NCBI GenBank assembly: GCA_934555825.1
Contig: CAKTFJ010000002.1
Span: 248,001-312,000, forward strand
Source: an uncultured Hyphomicrobium sp.
Lineage (GTDB): Bacteria; Pseudomonadota; Alphaproteobacteria; Rhizobiales; Hyphomicrobiaceae
Reading direction: 5' to 3'
Length of the DNA: 64,000 bases
Positions 1-8,099 of this stretch are shown one piece after another; within the stretch, counting starts at the first letter, position 1; every line of letters starts with the position of its first letter. Under the pieces are notes generated by a model. That model was not told where the DNA came from and did no database searches. It worked only from the letters and a program-made list of their open reading frames with translations. The translations under genes and the position numbers were made by a program.

Positions 1-1687
1 CGCGGAGCCTGAGTTCGAGCGATGCCGCGAGCAGCGAGAGACCGCCGGTGACGCGGCCTGCTTCCATTGGGCCCAGACTGCGGTACTCGTAACCGCGCAC
101 CGAGCCGCCGCCGCCTGCAAAAATGCGATCCGTCGCAGGCACATCCGCCAACGATGCGCCGGCCACGCTTTCGAAAGAGATGCGGCCCGCCAGGACGGCC
201 CGCCGTTCTTCGTCGAAGGGCAGATAGCTCGCCACCTGCACGCGGCTTGTCACGTAGGCACTGGAATTGGCGACGTCCACCGAAGGCGTGAAGCTCGTCA
301 GTGCGTGAACGCCGCCCGTCGGGTCCATCCGGTTGTCGCGGGTGTCATAGACCAGATCCGTGGGGAGCGAGAGCACGGAGAAGCTGCGCGTGCCGAAGGC
401 GTCTTCGATCCGAGACTGGCGGGCCGAGACGGCGACAGAGCCTTCCAAGTCTGGATTGAAGCGGCGAGAGAGGCCGAGCTTCACGAAGCCTGCATAGCTT
501 TCGTAAGCGTCGGGCGCTTCTCGCTCCAGACGGAACTCCGCGAAGAGGTCTGTGTCGATGTCGAGGATGCCGGGTTTCGCGTAGACGGCGCCTGCGCGGT
601 ATTCGAGCCCATCCCAGCCATCGGTGCCGATGCGGGCGACAGATGCGTCGATGCGCAGCCGCTCGCCCTCGCCGAACAGGTTTCTGTGGCCCCAGTAGGC
701 GGTGAGCTCGGTTCCATCCAGTGTTGACAGTGCGGCTGTGCCGCCGAAATAGCGCGGTTTTCTCTCGCTGACTTCGAACGTAATCGGAATGGCGCCATCG
801 GGGCCGACCTCTTCGCCCTCGACGATACGCACGCTTTCTATGCTTTCGAGCTTCCGCAGCCGTTCGCGTGATTTCCTCAAGTCCGATGGGTTGAAGGGCC
901 GGCCCGGTTCTATGGCGCTGTAGTCGGCGACTTTGGCGCTCGACAACTCATGGGAGCCCACGACGTTGACCCAGCCGTACACTGCTGGATCGCCCGGTGC
1001 GATTTCGACATCGACGCGGACTTCAGCCGTTGCGTGGTCTGCCGTGATGTCGCGATGGGCGACCTGTGCGAAAGGATAGCCCGCAGCGCGCCATTCTTCG
1101 ACCAGCCTGTCGATGGCTGCGGCGATGATCGCGGGGCGGGCAGGTTCGCCGATCACAAGGCCATAAACCTCCGGGTTCATTGGCGGTGCGACGGGCGTTG
1201 GGATTGTCTGTGTGAATGACATCAGGCCGAATAGAAATGCGGGGCCCGGTTCGATGGCGATGCGAACGGTCGCTGGTGTTGTTTCGTCGGTATCCTCGGT
1301 GAGCGTTGCGAGCACGTTGTCGAGCGGCGTGTCGTCGATCTCGATGGCGACCGTTGCGGCGAAGCGGCCTTCTGATTGGAGCGTGGCCGACAGCCTGTCC
1401 CGATCCGCTCGGGCGCGGGCAACGAGAGATGCCCGATCCGGCGCGCCAGTCTTCTGCTGCTCGATGAGGAGAGATGTGTCGGAGATCACGGCGGTCAAGC
1501 CGGTCTCGTCGTTTTCGACTTCGACGGCGACGGAATAGGCCACGCCGTCAACAACGGGCTCGGCTCCGAACAGGCGCACGCCAAACACCTCCACAGCCTC
1601 CGCCGAGGGCGCGCAAAGCAGCATCGGGAGGAGGCAGAGAGCCAGGGCCCCTCGCTTGAGGGCGGCGGCTTTCGGAGCATCGAGCAA
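1..1687 (-). CDS. tamA: TamA, outer-membrane assembly factor (BamA superfamily), 3' end missing
   Basis: This is the first 562 codons of a TamA-type outer-membrane protein; the gene continues past the left edge. I read it directly from the minus strand. After an in-frame TAA the only sensible start is TTG at 1687, giving a signal peptide (KRGALALCLLPMLLC, then APSAEA). POTRA-like repeats follow over roughly residues 30-280, then the beta-barrel begins (FGGTAALSTLDG, DTRDNRMDPTGG). Near residue 530 comes GGSVRGYEYRSLGP, which holds the VRGY motif of the barrel-lid loop conserved in BamA, TamA and FhaC. TamA works with the inner-membrane-anchored TamB in outer-membrane protein and lipid homeostasis; tamB usually lies just downstream, which here is outside the window. 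The TTG start has only a weak upstream GGA, so the start is inferred from the signal peptide. Confidence 0.85.
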   Translation of the reverse strand, partial: MLDAPKAAALKRGALALCLLPMLLCAPSAEAVEVFGVRLFGAEPVVDGVAYSVAVEVENDETGLTAVISDTSLLIEQQKTGAPDRASLVARARADRDRLSATLQSEGRFAATVAIEIDDTPLDNVLATLTEDTDETTPATVRIAIEPGPAFLFGLMSFTQTIPTPVAPPMNPEVYGLVIGEPARPAIIAAAIDRLVEEWRAAGYPFAQVAHRDITADHATAEVRVDVEIAPGDPAVYGWVNVVGSHELSSAKVADYSAIEPGRPFNPSDLRKSRERLRKLESIESVRIVEGEEVGPDGAIPITFEVSERKPRYFGGTAALSTLDGTELTAYWGHRNLFGEGERLRIDASVARIGTDGWDGLEYRAGAVYAKPGILDIDTDLFAEFRLEREAPDAYESYAGFVKLGLSRRFNPDLEGSVAVSARQSRIEDAFGTRSFSVLSLPTDLVYDTRDNRMDPTGGVHALTSFTPSVDVANSSAYVTSRVQVASYLPFDEERRAVLAGRISFESVAGASLADVPATDRIFAGGGGSVRGYEYRSLGPMEAGRVTGGLSLLAASLELRLR

Positions 1688-1867
1688 CGTGCGTCGTCCG
1701 TGTCGTTATGTCTTTGGGACTCAACGCAAACTCGCTCGCCCGGAACGCCGGCGGCAGACTACGAGGCATCCTACCAGACCGATGCCGGAGATGACACCCG
1801 TGATGGCATCCTGTTGATGATGTTGACCTGAGGGCCACAGGGGCCAATTCGTCGGCCAATGCTTGGC

Positions 1868-2647
1868 TTACGCGAGGGCGGCGCGAATCGCGTCGAGGCC
1901 GTTCGTCAGCGCTGCGGGGCCCGGCTGCAGGATGATCGGAGATTTGATCTCGACGATGCGGCCTCGCTCCACGGCAGGTATTGTGTTCCAGCCTTCGCGG
2001 CTCGCGATTCGCTCGGGGCGGACCTTCTTGCCGCACCAGGAGGCGAGGATGATGTCGGGTGCACGTGCGATGACGTCTCCCGGGGCCACAATGCGATCTT
2101 TCGCGGCGGCGCGGGTTTTAAGGTCGGAGAAGATGTCGGCACCGCCTGCGATCTCGATTAGCTCCGATACCCAGCCAATGCCGGAGATCAAGGGATCGTC
2201 CCATTCCTCGAAGTAGACGCGGGGGCGATGGGGCCGCTCGGATGTTTCGCGGCAGATGGCGGCAATTCGGGCTTCGAGCGTGCTGGCGAGGGCTTCCGTC
2301 TTTTCGGGGCAGCCGATCAGTGCCCCAAGCGTCCGGATCATCGCGAAGATACCGGCCAGATCGCGCTGGTTGAAAAGGTGGACGGCGAGACCGGCGCGGG
2401 CGAGATCGGCGACGATGGGTGCTTGGATGTCGGAGAACGCGAGGACGAGATCCGGTTTCAGGGCCAGGATCTTTTCTACGTCGGCCGACGTGAAAGCGGA
2501 GATGCGCGGCTTTTCCTTGCGTACTTGTGGGGGGCGCACGGCATACCCCGAGACGCCGACGATGCGGTCTTGCTCGCCAATGAGGTAGAGCGTTTCGACC
2601 GTCTCCTCGGTCAGGCACACCACTCGTTCGGCTGGATAACGCTTCAT
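1868..2647 (-). CDS. BtuF-like cobalamin-binding protein (periplasmic-binding-protein fold, no signal peptide)
   Basis: A 259-residue class III solute-binding-protein fold related to the vitamin B12 binding protein BtuF and to siderophore-binding proteins. The N-terminus (RVVCLTEETVETLYLIGEQD) matches the family's first strand and helix. The sequences EKILALKPDLVLAFSD and APDIILASWCGKKV are the usual paired 'location of ligand' strands, and the C-terminus ends with the typical ILQPGPAALTNGLDAI. No signal peptide or lipobox is present: the protein starts MKRYPAERVV and I see no better upstream start. It is therefore either cytosolic or exported in an unusual way. No BtuC or BtuD permease gene lies nearby. 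It starts 32 bases after the end of the phospholipase-like gene, so the two may be cotranscribed. Binding of cobalamin rather than another chelate is inferred from family naming. Confidence 0.75.
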   Translation of the reverse strand: MKRYPAERVVCLTEETVETLYLIGEQDRIVGVSGYAVRPPQVRKEKPRISAFTSADVEKILALKPDLVLAFSDIQAPIVADLARAGLAVHLFNQRDLAGIFAMIRTLGALIGCPEKTEALASTLEARIAAICRETSERPHRPRVYFEEWDDPLISGIGWVSELIEIAGGADIFSDLKTRAAAKDRIVAPGDVIARAPDIILASWCGKKVRPERIASREGWNTIPAVERGRIVEIKSPIILQPGPAALTNGLDAIRAALA

Positions 2648-2679
2648 ATCCTCGCTCGTCGTCGGACCTCGTCGCCGGA

Positions 2680-4128
2680 TCAGGCGGCGCGGCGGGCTTC
2701 CGTCGCGGCGTTGAGCCAGCTCTTGATGCGACTTACGTCGGGGGGGGCTCCGTCACGCAGCAAGCGGCGGCCAGCCGATGTTGCGGCGAAGGCTAGCACG
2801 TCTGCGCAGAGCTTGTCGGCGTCCGCAGAGGCCAAGCTCTCTCGAGAGCGATAGCCGGATTGGGCGAGCAGCTCTGCGTGGGTTCCGCGCAGGCCGGGGA
2901 CGTCGAGCATCAGGCGGCACTGGTCCTGCCAAAGCGTGATCGTATTGGCCGTGACCCAACGCGACGACATGCCGGCCGCAACGGTGGCAGAGTCGGCTGC
3001 GAGGAAGTCCGCGACGGTTTTGATCCCGAGCGGGGCCATGCGCTCTGCCGTGCGTGGGCCGATAGAAGGTGCGCGCTCGATGTCGTCGGTGAGCGCGAGA
3101 TGGGGCCGCAGGTTGGCCGGCATCTGTGTGGACAGCGGTTGGGGCGACGCTTTTGCGATGGGGGCGGGCTTCGTCGCAGCGAGGGCTGCAGCGCGGGCTG
3201 CCGCCTGCTGTGCTGCGCGCGGGGTTTCCACCTCCTTCGCATAAAGCCTGCTGATAACGCGGTCGTCCTCGGGCAACGTTGCGTCCACACGTCCGGTGGT
3301 CATCAGCTCGTCGTACATCGCTTCCACCACGCGGCGATCCTCCGCATCGGCGAGGCGCTTGGCGAGCGTTTTCGCGGGGATCTTGATGGCGGCCATGATC
3401 GTGTCGAGGCCGAGCGAAACCTCGGGCGGCGTCGCACCGCTTTCGGCGAGCGCGCGGTCGAGCACGGTTGCGAACGTAGCCGAGGCGTACACAACGAGTT
3501 CCGACAGAATGGTGCGGCTTAGTTCGTCCAAACCGGCGGGCGGATCGCTGACGCCCAGATGCAGATCGTAATGCACGATCAGTTTTTCGTAATGCACGTT
3601 TGCCTTTTCTGCGCCGTTGCAGACAAGCTCGCGCAGCCAGCCGGGCCCGTCGCGCGCTTCGACCTTGATTTCGCCGTGGGTGGCGAGGCCCTGGGCGCGC
3701 AGGTCGTTGTACGATCTCGAGATCGACCATTCGGCGGCGCGGTGGACGCTGTTCTCGGCCTCGGACTGCCCGGTGTGGAAAGGCTGGATTGGGTCGGTGA
3801 CGTAGTGAGAGAGCACACCCGCGCTCCACACCGCTTCCTCCCAGTCGCCGCGTGCAAGGGCATCTACGACGATACCGTACCACTTTTCAGCTTTGTCGAG
3901 TGCGCCGCCCCAATAGTTGTCGCGCACGTGGAGCACGTGGTTCTTGAAATCCTTGAACTCGTTATCGGGGGCTTTCGAGCCCTGCATGTAAATTTCGGCG
4001 TGTTTCAGAAACAGCCTGCGCCAGCCCTCGGCATCCGCATTGTCGAGCGCGCGTAGCGCATCGAGCGCAAGCTTGTGATGCGTGCCCGTGGCGTGGGCGG
4101 CATAGACGATCCGGAACAGCAGGGACAT
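2680..4128 (-). CDS. Zinc phospholipase C / S1-P1 nuclease-like protein fused to a DUF4332-like helix-hairpin-helix tail
   Basis: A 482-residue protein with two parts. The N-terminal ~300 residues look like the all-helical trinuclear-zinc fold shared by bacterial phospholipase C and S1/P1 nucleases: H17/H18 near the N-terminus and the block SHYVTDPIQPFHT ... HRAAEW, in which H108-x3-D112-x5-H118 and H129-x3-E133 have the ligand pattern of that fold. There is no signal peptide, although classical members are secreted, and the usual N-terminal Trp ligand is not obvious. After an Ala/Pro linker (about 305-340) comes a helix-hairpin-helix-like repeat (APSIGPRTAERMAPLGIKTV, 353-372) and a helical region to the end, as in DUF4332 proteins. 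The activity could be on lipid, nucleic acid or another phosphodiester; I cannot tell. ATG at 4128. Confidence 0.65.
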   Translation of the reverse strand: MSLLFRIVYAAHATGTHHKLALDALRALDNADAEGWRRLFLKHAEIYMQGSKAPDNEFKDFKNHVLHVRDNYWGGALDKAEKWYGIVVDALARGDWEEAVWSAGVLSHYVTDPIQPFHTGQSEAENSVHRAAEWSISRSYNDLRAQGLATHGEIKVEARDGPGWLRELVCNGAEKANVHYEKLIVHYDLHLGVSDPPAGLDELSRTILSELVVYASATFATVLDRALAESGATPPEVSLGLDTIMAAIKIPAKTLAKRLADAEDRRVVEAMYDELMTTGRVDATLPEDDRVISRLYAKEVETPRAAQQAAARAAALAATKPAPIAKASPQPLSTQMPANLRPHLALTDDIERAPSIGPRTAERMAPLGIKTVADFLAADSATVAAGMSSRWVTANTITLWQDQCRLMLDVPGLRGTHAELLAQSGYRSRESLASADADKLCADVLAFAATSAGRRLLRDGAPPDVSRIKSWLNAATEARRAA

Positions 4129-4231
4129 GCGTCTCCCCTCTCGGCAGCATGAGCAACTCTCTTAAGCGTTTCTGGGCCGAGTCGGGGCTTGAGGTGAAGG
4201 GTTGGGGAGGCTTCTGCTGTGCATTCTGCGC

Positions 4232-5110
4232 CTAGAGGAAGCCCACGAGCGCCTTCAGCGTCTCGTCCGGGGCTTCCTCGGGGAGAAAATGGCCGCAGTC
4301 GAGGGCGTGGCCGGTGACCTCTGCGGCTGATTTTTTCCGCCATTCGGCGAGGACGTCGAACGTCTTGCCGACGATGCCGCGTCCGCCCCAGAGCACGAGC
4401 AACGGCATGGTGAGCTTCCGGCCGGCCGCATCGCTTTCGGCATCGTGGGCGAGGTCGATCGTGGCGCCGGCGCGGTAGTCTTCGCAGGTGGCGTGGATGG
4501 TCTTAGGATCGAAGAACGCCTCGACGTAATGGCGGAGGATCGGTTCGTCGAACGCGCCCTCCGTGCGGCACCACGATGCGATGGTGTGGCGGATATAATG
4601 GTGCGTGTTGTTGACGATCATCCGCTCGGGAAAGTCGGCCGGCTGGATGAGAAAGAACCAATGGTAGTAGGCCGTGGCGAAGGCTTGATCGGTGGCGGCA
4701 TACATCGTGTCCGTCGGGCAGATGTCGAGCAGCGCGAGCCGATCGACGGCGTCTGCATGATCGAGAGCGAGGCGATGAGCGACGCGGGCACCGCGGTCGT
4801 GGCCGACGAGACTAAAGCGCGGGAAGCCGAGCGCTTGCATGAGCGCCACTTGATCCACGGCCATTGAGCGTTTGGAATAGGCTTCGTGATTGCCTCCGCC
4901 GATGGGTTTGCAAGATTTGCCATATCCGCGCAGATCGGCAGCAACCACTGTGAATTTTTTCGCAAGAGGTCCGGCGATCTTGCGCCAGCAGGCGCGGGTT
5001 TGCGGGTAACCATGAAGCAGAAGCAGCGGCGGGCCGTCGCCGCCGACCGAGGCTGCGATGTCAATGCCGTTGCCCACCGGGATGGTGTGTGATGTAAAGC
5101 CCTCGAACAT
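4232..5110 (-). CDS. Alpha/beta hydrolase of the haloacetate dehalogenase / epoxide hydrolase group
   Basis: A 292-residue alpha/beta hydrolase. It has the oxyanion-hole segment LLLHGYPQT, the nucleophile elbow VGHDRGARVAH with Asp rather than Ser, and the histidine of CGHFLPEE near the C-terminus. The cap contains YYHWFFLIQP; His-Trp at this place, with the Arg of HDRGAR, corresponds to the halide and carboxylate pocket of fluoroacetate dehalogenases. The segment HATCEDYRAGATID is also typical of that group. It probably hydrolyses a small haloacid or a similar carboxylated substrate in the cytoplasm, but epoxide hydrolysis cannot be excluded. I placed the start at 5110 because AGGAGG (5117-5122) lies six bases upstream and the next residues (FEGFTSHTIPVG) fit the family; an upstream in-frame start would overlap this site. 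Confidence 0.8.
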   Translation of the reverse strand: MFEGFTSHTIPVGNGIDIAASVGGDGPPLLLLHGYPQTRACWRKIAGPLAKKFTVVAADLRGYGKSCKPIGGGNHEAYSKRSMAVDQVALMQALGFPRFSLVGHDRGARVAHRLALDHADAVDRLALLDICPTDTMYAATDQAFATAYYHWFFLIQPADFPERMIVNNTHHYIRHTIASWCRTEGAFDEPILRHYVEAFFDPKTIHATCEDYRAGATIDLAHDAESDAAGRKLTMPLLVLWGGRGIVGKTFDVLAEWRKKSAAEVTGHALDCGHFLPEEAPDETLKALVGFL

Positions 5111-5116
5111 CGGCGG

Positions 5117-5122
5117 CCTCCT
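5117..5122 (-). promoter_or_regulatory. Ribosome binding site deciding the hydrolase start
   Basis: A perfect AGGAGG on the minus strand, six bases before the ATG at 5110. It favours the shorter hydrolase model over a longer reading frame opening at 5140. Confidence 0.75.
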
Positions 5123-5163
5123 GCTGCCCAGCATACCCATAGCGTAGAATCGGGGGAGATCTC

Positions 5164-6012
5164 ATGAAGCTAGTACGGTTCGGAGCCATCGGTGCAGAAA
5201 AGCCCGGCCTCGTCGATGCGGATGGAAAGATCCGCGATCTCTCGGCGCATGTGGCCGACATCTCGGGTGACACGCTGGGCGCCGAGAGCCTTGCACGCCT
5301 GCGGGCCATCGATCCCGCCTCGCTGCCGCTCGCGCCGGAAGGCGTGCGCCTCGGTGCACCCGTGGCGCGTCCGTGGAGCTTCATCGCAATCGGCCTCAAC
5401 TACGTCGATCACGCGAAGGAAACGGGACAGGAGATTCCGTCCGAGCCGATCCTGTTCAACAAGCTCGGCAACACCGTTTCCGGGCCATTCGACGACGTGA
5501 TTTATCCCAAGGGTGCGAACCGGATGGATTGGGAAGTCGAGATCGCGTTCGTCATCGGCAAACGCGCGCGTTACGTCGAGGAGAAAGATGCGATGGATTA
5601 CGTCGCGGGCTATGCGGTCTGCAACGACGTGTCCGAGCGCCGCTTCCAGTCGAAGCGGAACGGCCAGTGGGTGAAGGGTAAGGCGTGCGAGACGTTCGGC
5701 CCGCTCGGGCCCTGGCTCGTGACGACCGACGAGATCACCGATCCGCACAATCTTTCGATGTCGCTCAAGGTCAATGGCGAGCTGAAGCAGACAGGCTCGA
5801 CCTCGACCATGATTTTCTCGATCCCGTACCTGCTCTCGTACATTTCGCAGTTCATGGTGCTCGAAGCCGGTGATGTGGTGACGACGGGCACGCCGCCGGG
5901 TGTCGGCTGCGGGATGAAACCGCCGCAGTATCTGGTGGCGGGCGACGTAATGGAGCTCGAAATCGAAGGGCTCGGTCTTCAGCGCCAGACGGTGGTGCCG
6001 TTCACGTGCTGA
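5164..6012 (+). CDS. Fumarylacetoacetate hydrolase (FAH) family protein
   Basis: A 282-residue FAH-family enzyme. The FAH domain (about residues 70-280) opens with AIGLNYVDHAKETG and contains the acidic metal-binding stretch DWEVEIAFVIGK, the CNDVSER segment and the C-terminal VVTTGTPPGVGCG. These enzymes cleave or hydrate C-C or C-O bonds in 2-oxo and 2,4-dioxo acids using Mg or Mn; bacterial relatives include ureidoglycolate lyase, 2,4-diketo-3-deoxy-L-fuconate hydrolase and acylpyruvases. The sequence does not reveal which substrate is used. The start ATG at 5164 follows GGGGGAG with good spacing. It is transcribed away from the dehalogenase-like gene across a short (53-base) divergent gap, so the two may share a control region. 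Confidence 0.85.
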   Translation: MKLVRFGAIGAEKPGLVDADGKIRDLSAHVADISGDTLGAESLARLRAIDPASLPLAPEGVRLGAPVARPWSFIAIGLNYVDHAKETGQEIPSEPILFNKLGNTVSGPFDDVIYPKGANRMDWEVEIAFVIGKRARYVEEKDAMDYVAGYAVCNDVSERRFQSKRNGQWVKGKACETFGPLGPWLVTTDEITDPHNLSMSLKVNGELKQTGSTSTMIFSIPYLLSYISQFMVLEAGDVVTTGTPPGVGCGMKPPQYLVAGDVMELEIEGLGLQRQTVVPFTC

Positions 6013-6056
6013 TCCTCGTGAGAGCGGCAGGCCGTCGCCAGCCTGCCGCTCGGATC
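6011..6056. terminator. Strong hairpin between convergent genes (terminator without a U-run)
   Basis: An 11-base-pair perfect stem (6022-6032 with 6041-6051, 8-base loop) is nested inside an outer GATCC/GGATC pairing (6012-6016 with 6051-6055). It fills the space between the FAH gene and the convergent exported-protein gene. There is no T-run on either strand, so intrinsic termination is inferred from position and stability only. Confidence 0.5.
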
Positions 6057-6057
6057 T

Positions 6058-7932
6058 TCAGTACATCGGCAGCGCGAGGACGCCGCCCGGTCCGACCATG
6101 AGGCCCCAGATGTCCCCTTCGGTGACGTCGATTTCCTCGGAGACAGGCGGCAAGCCCTTCATACGCAGCGTGTAAGTGTGCTTGCCGGGCGCAACGTCGA
6201 GCGTCGGTCCGTCGGTTTTCTTCGTGCCTTTGCCTGCCGGGATCTTCACCTTCTTTTTGCCGACAGTCAGCTCGGCGTTCTTTTCCAGTACGTTTCCGAA
6301 CATGAGCGTCGCGTGGCCTTTCTTCGGCAGCAGCCCGGCTTCGCGCGCTGCGCTTTCGCGCCGGAGCACGAGGGTTGAGAACGTCTCGTCGCTTTTGCGC
6401 TCGAGCGTTAGCGTGGCGGGTCCGTCCGGTGTCGAGAACGCCATAGTCGTGCGCTGGGCGTTTGCAGATACGCCCTCCAACTCCTTCCAGCCGCGGGCAG
6501 AGAGTTCGCTGCGGTAAAACGCCAGCACTGCGTCGAGCGGGGCGTTGACGCTTGCGTGAACGGACACGCGGAATGGCGTCTTCTCCGTGCCATTGAGCGA
6601 GTTCGGAGCCGGAACGGGAAGACCCGATTGCTCCTCCGCATGAAGCTCGACTGCTTTTGCGGGCGCGGTGGTTTCGGCCGTTGCACGTGGCTCCGCAGAT
6701 GCTGCCGCATCGAGCACGAGCGCCGATCCGTTGGCCGAGACGCGTGCGTTGTCTCCGAACTTCATGATGGTCAAAGCGACATCGTGGTCGCCCTTCGTGA
6801 AGCGGAGCACGACCATGGTTTCCTTATCGATAGGCGAACGCTCAGCGGTCCAGGCGTCCTCTTTCATCGCCGCTTTGTAGAATTGGGCGACAGCGCGGAC
6901 GCTCGACGTTGTCTCGAACGAGAGGTCGCCACGTGCGCCGTTGAAATCGATCTCGCGGGCGGTTTGAGGGAGCGGGACAGGCACGTCGCTGTCCGCTAGC
7001 CTTTCGAGCTCATCCGTCACCGCCGGGGTGACCGAGACGCGCGGCTGAACGCTAGGCTCGCCAATTCCGGCGAGCGCTTCTTCCGTCGCGCGTTTGACGT
7101 CCTGCATGATCTGACCCGGGAGCGCGTCGAATGCGTCGTTGGCTTCGCGCGCAGCCTCTGCTGCCGCCGCCTTCTGCGCGGCGGTTGTTCCCGCATCAAG
7201 TTCGTCGTCTCCGGCCAGCGTGAGAAGCTTTTCCGGAACGGTTTCGATCGTGACGTCTCGATGTCCGCCCTCGCGTTCGCGGATCATGAGCATCAGCGGA
7301 CGGCTGCCGTTGCGGACGAAGAACGCGAATTTGCCCGCGTCGTTGGGCTCGGAGGTGTCTTCTCCGGGGGCACCTTCCCGATTTTCCTTTCGCGACCAGG
7401 CGGCCCAGCCGCGCGTCGTCAGTTCGGTGCGGTAGGTATCGAGTGCGGCGTCGAGCGGAGTTTGCGTCGTGAGCGAGAGATAGGGACGGTCGGGCGCGTA
7501 CTTGATCTCGGTGGCGTCGCCAAGAAACGGCAGGTCGTCGCTTATCGGGATCGCTGTGTACGAGACGCTGGTGGCGTTGTTTTGCGCAGGGGCAACCGTA
7601 ACGAAGACCGACAAGCCCTGCTTGCCCTTCTTGAGCGACATCATTTCCATGTTTGGATTTTCGGCCTTGCTGCCGAATGGATCGCTGTAGGATTGCCAGC
7701 CCTCTGCGGCGAGGATGCGCGCGACAGATGTGGCGGTTGCGGCGACCGTGTCAGGACTTGTGTAGAGGGTCGTCGCAGGGCTCGCGAACGTTTCCGTCGC
7801 GCCGGGGATTCGGGCGAGCGCGCTCGTATCGAGTGGCGTTTCCGCGTGCACGGAAACGGTGAAGGCGGTGGTGGATACGGCAAGCGTGCCTGCAGCAATC
7901 GCTGCCATGACATTGAGTTTGATGCGTCGCAT
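6058..7932 (-). CDS. Exported protein of unknown function with repeated ~100-residue modules and a PEGA-like C-terminus
   Basis: A 624-residue protein starting MRRIKLNVMAAIAAG, followed by a clear signal peptide ending near TVSVHA. The mature part has at least three related modules: each has an 'APDRPYLSLTTQTPLDAALDT'-like stretch followed by YRTEL or YRSEL and 'RGWA/RGWKELEG', a phrase repeated near 7440 and 6500 (YRTELTTRGWAAW, YRSELSARGWKEL) and more loosely near 6880 (FYKAAMKEDAWTA). The last ~70 residues (AELTVGKKKVKIPAGKGTKK ... HTYTLRMKG) resemble a PEGA surface domain. It is the last gene of the TonB/ExbBD cluster, so a role in envelope uptake is inferred. A longer model starting at 8049 would add a poorly conserved leader before the signal peptide, so I prefer 7932 despite a weak ribosome binding site. 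Confidence 0.65.
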   Translation of the reverse strand: MRRIKLNVMAAIAAGTLAVSTTAFTVSVHAETPLDTSALARIPGATETFASPATTLYTSPDTVAATATSVARILAAEGWQSYSDPFGSKAENPNMEMMSLKKGKQGLSVFVTVAPAQNNATSVSYTAIPISDDLPFLGDATEIKYAPDRPYLSLTTQTPLDAALDTYRTELTTRGWAAWSRKENREGAPGEDTSEPNDAGKFAFFVRNGSRPLMLMIREREGGHRDVTIETVPEKLLTLAGDDELDAGTTAAQKAAAAEAAREANDAFDALPGQIMQDVKRATEEALAGIGEPSVQPRVSVTPAVTDELERLADSDVPVPLPQTAREIDFNGARGDLSFETTSSVRAVAQFYKAAMKEDAWTAERSPIDKETMVVLRFTKGDHDVALTIMKFGDNARVSANGSALVLDAAASAEPRATAETTAPAKAVELHAEEQSGLPVPAPNSLNGTEKTPFRVSVHASVNAPLDAVLAFYRSELSARGWKELEGVSANAQRTTMAFSTPDGPATLTLERKSDETFSTLVLRRESAAREAGLLPKKGHATLMFGNVLEKNAELTVGKKKVKIPAGKGTKKTDGPTLDVAPGKHTYTLRMKGLPPVSEEIDVTEGDIWGLMVGPGGVLALPMY

Positions 7933-8099
7933 CGAGGAGGGGCTCCGGTGTCCGTGAAGGGTCGCGGCCCTCTCTGTGAAAGCCGCGGGTGTAGGCAGGC
8001 TCGTTCGCACGCGCCCGCTATCCTCATGCGTTATGGATTGGCCAGACACGAGCGGATGTTCCTTCCGGAACAGCCCGCGATACGCGTGAGCCTGTGCGA

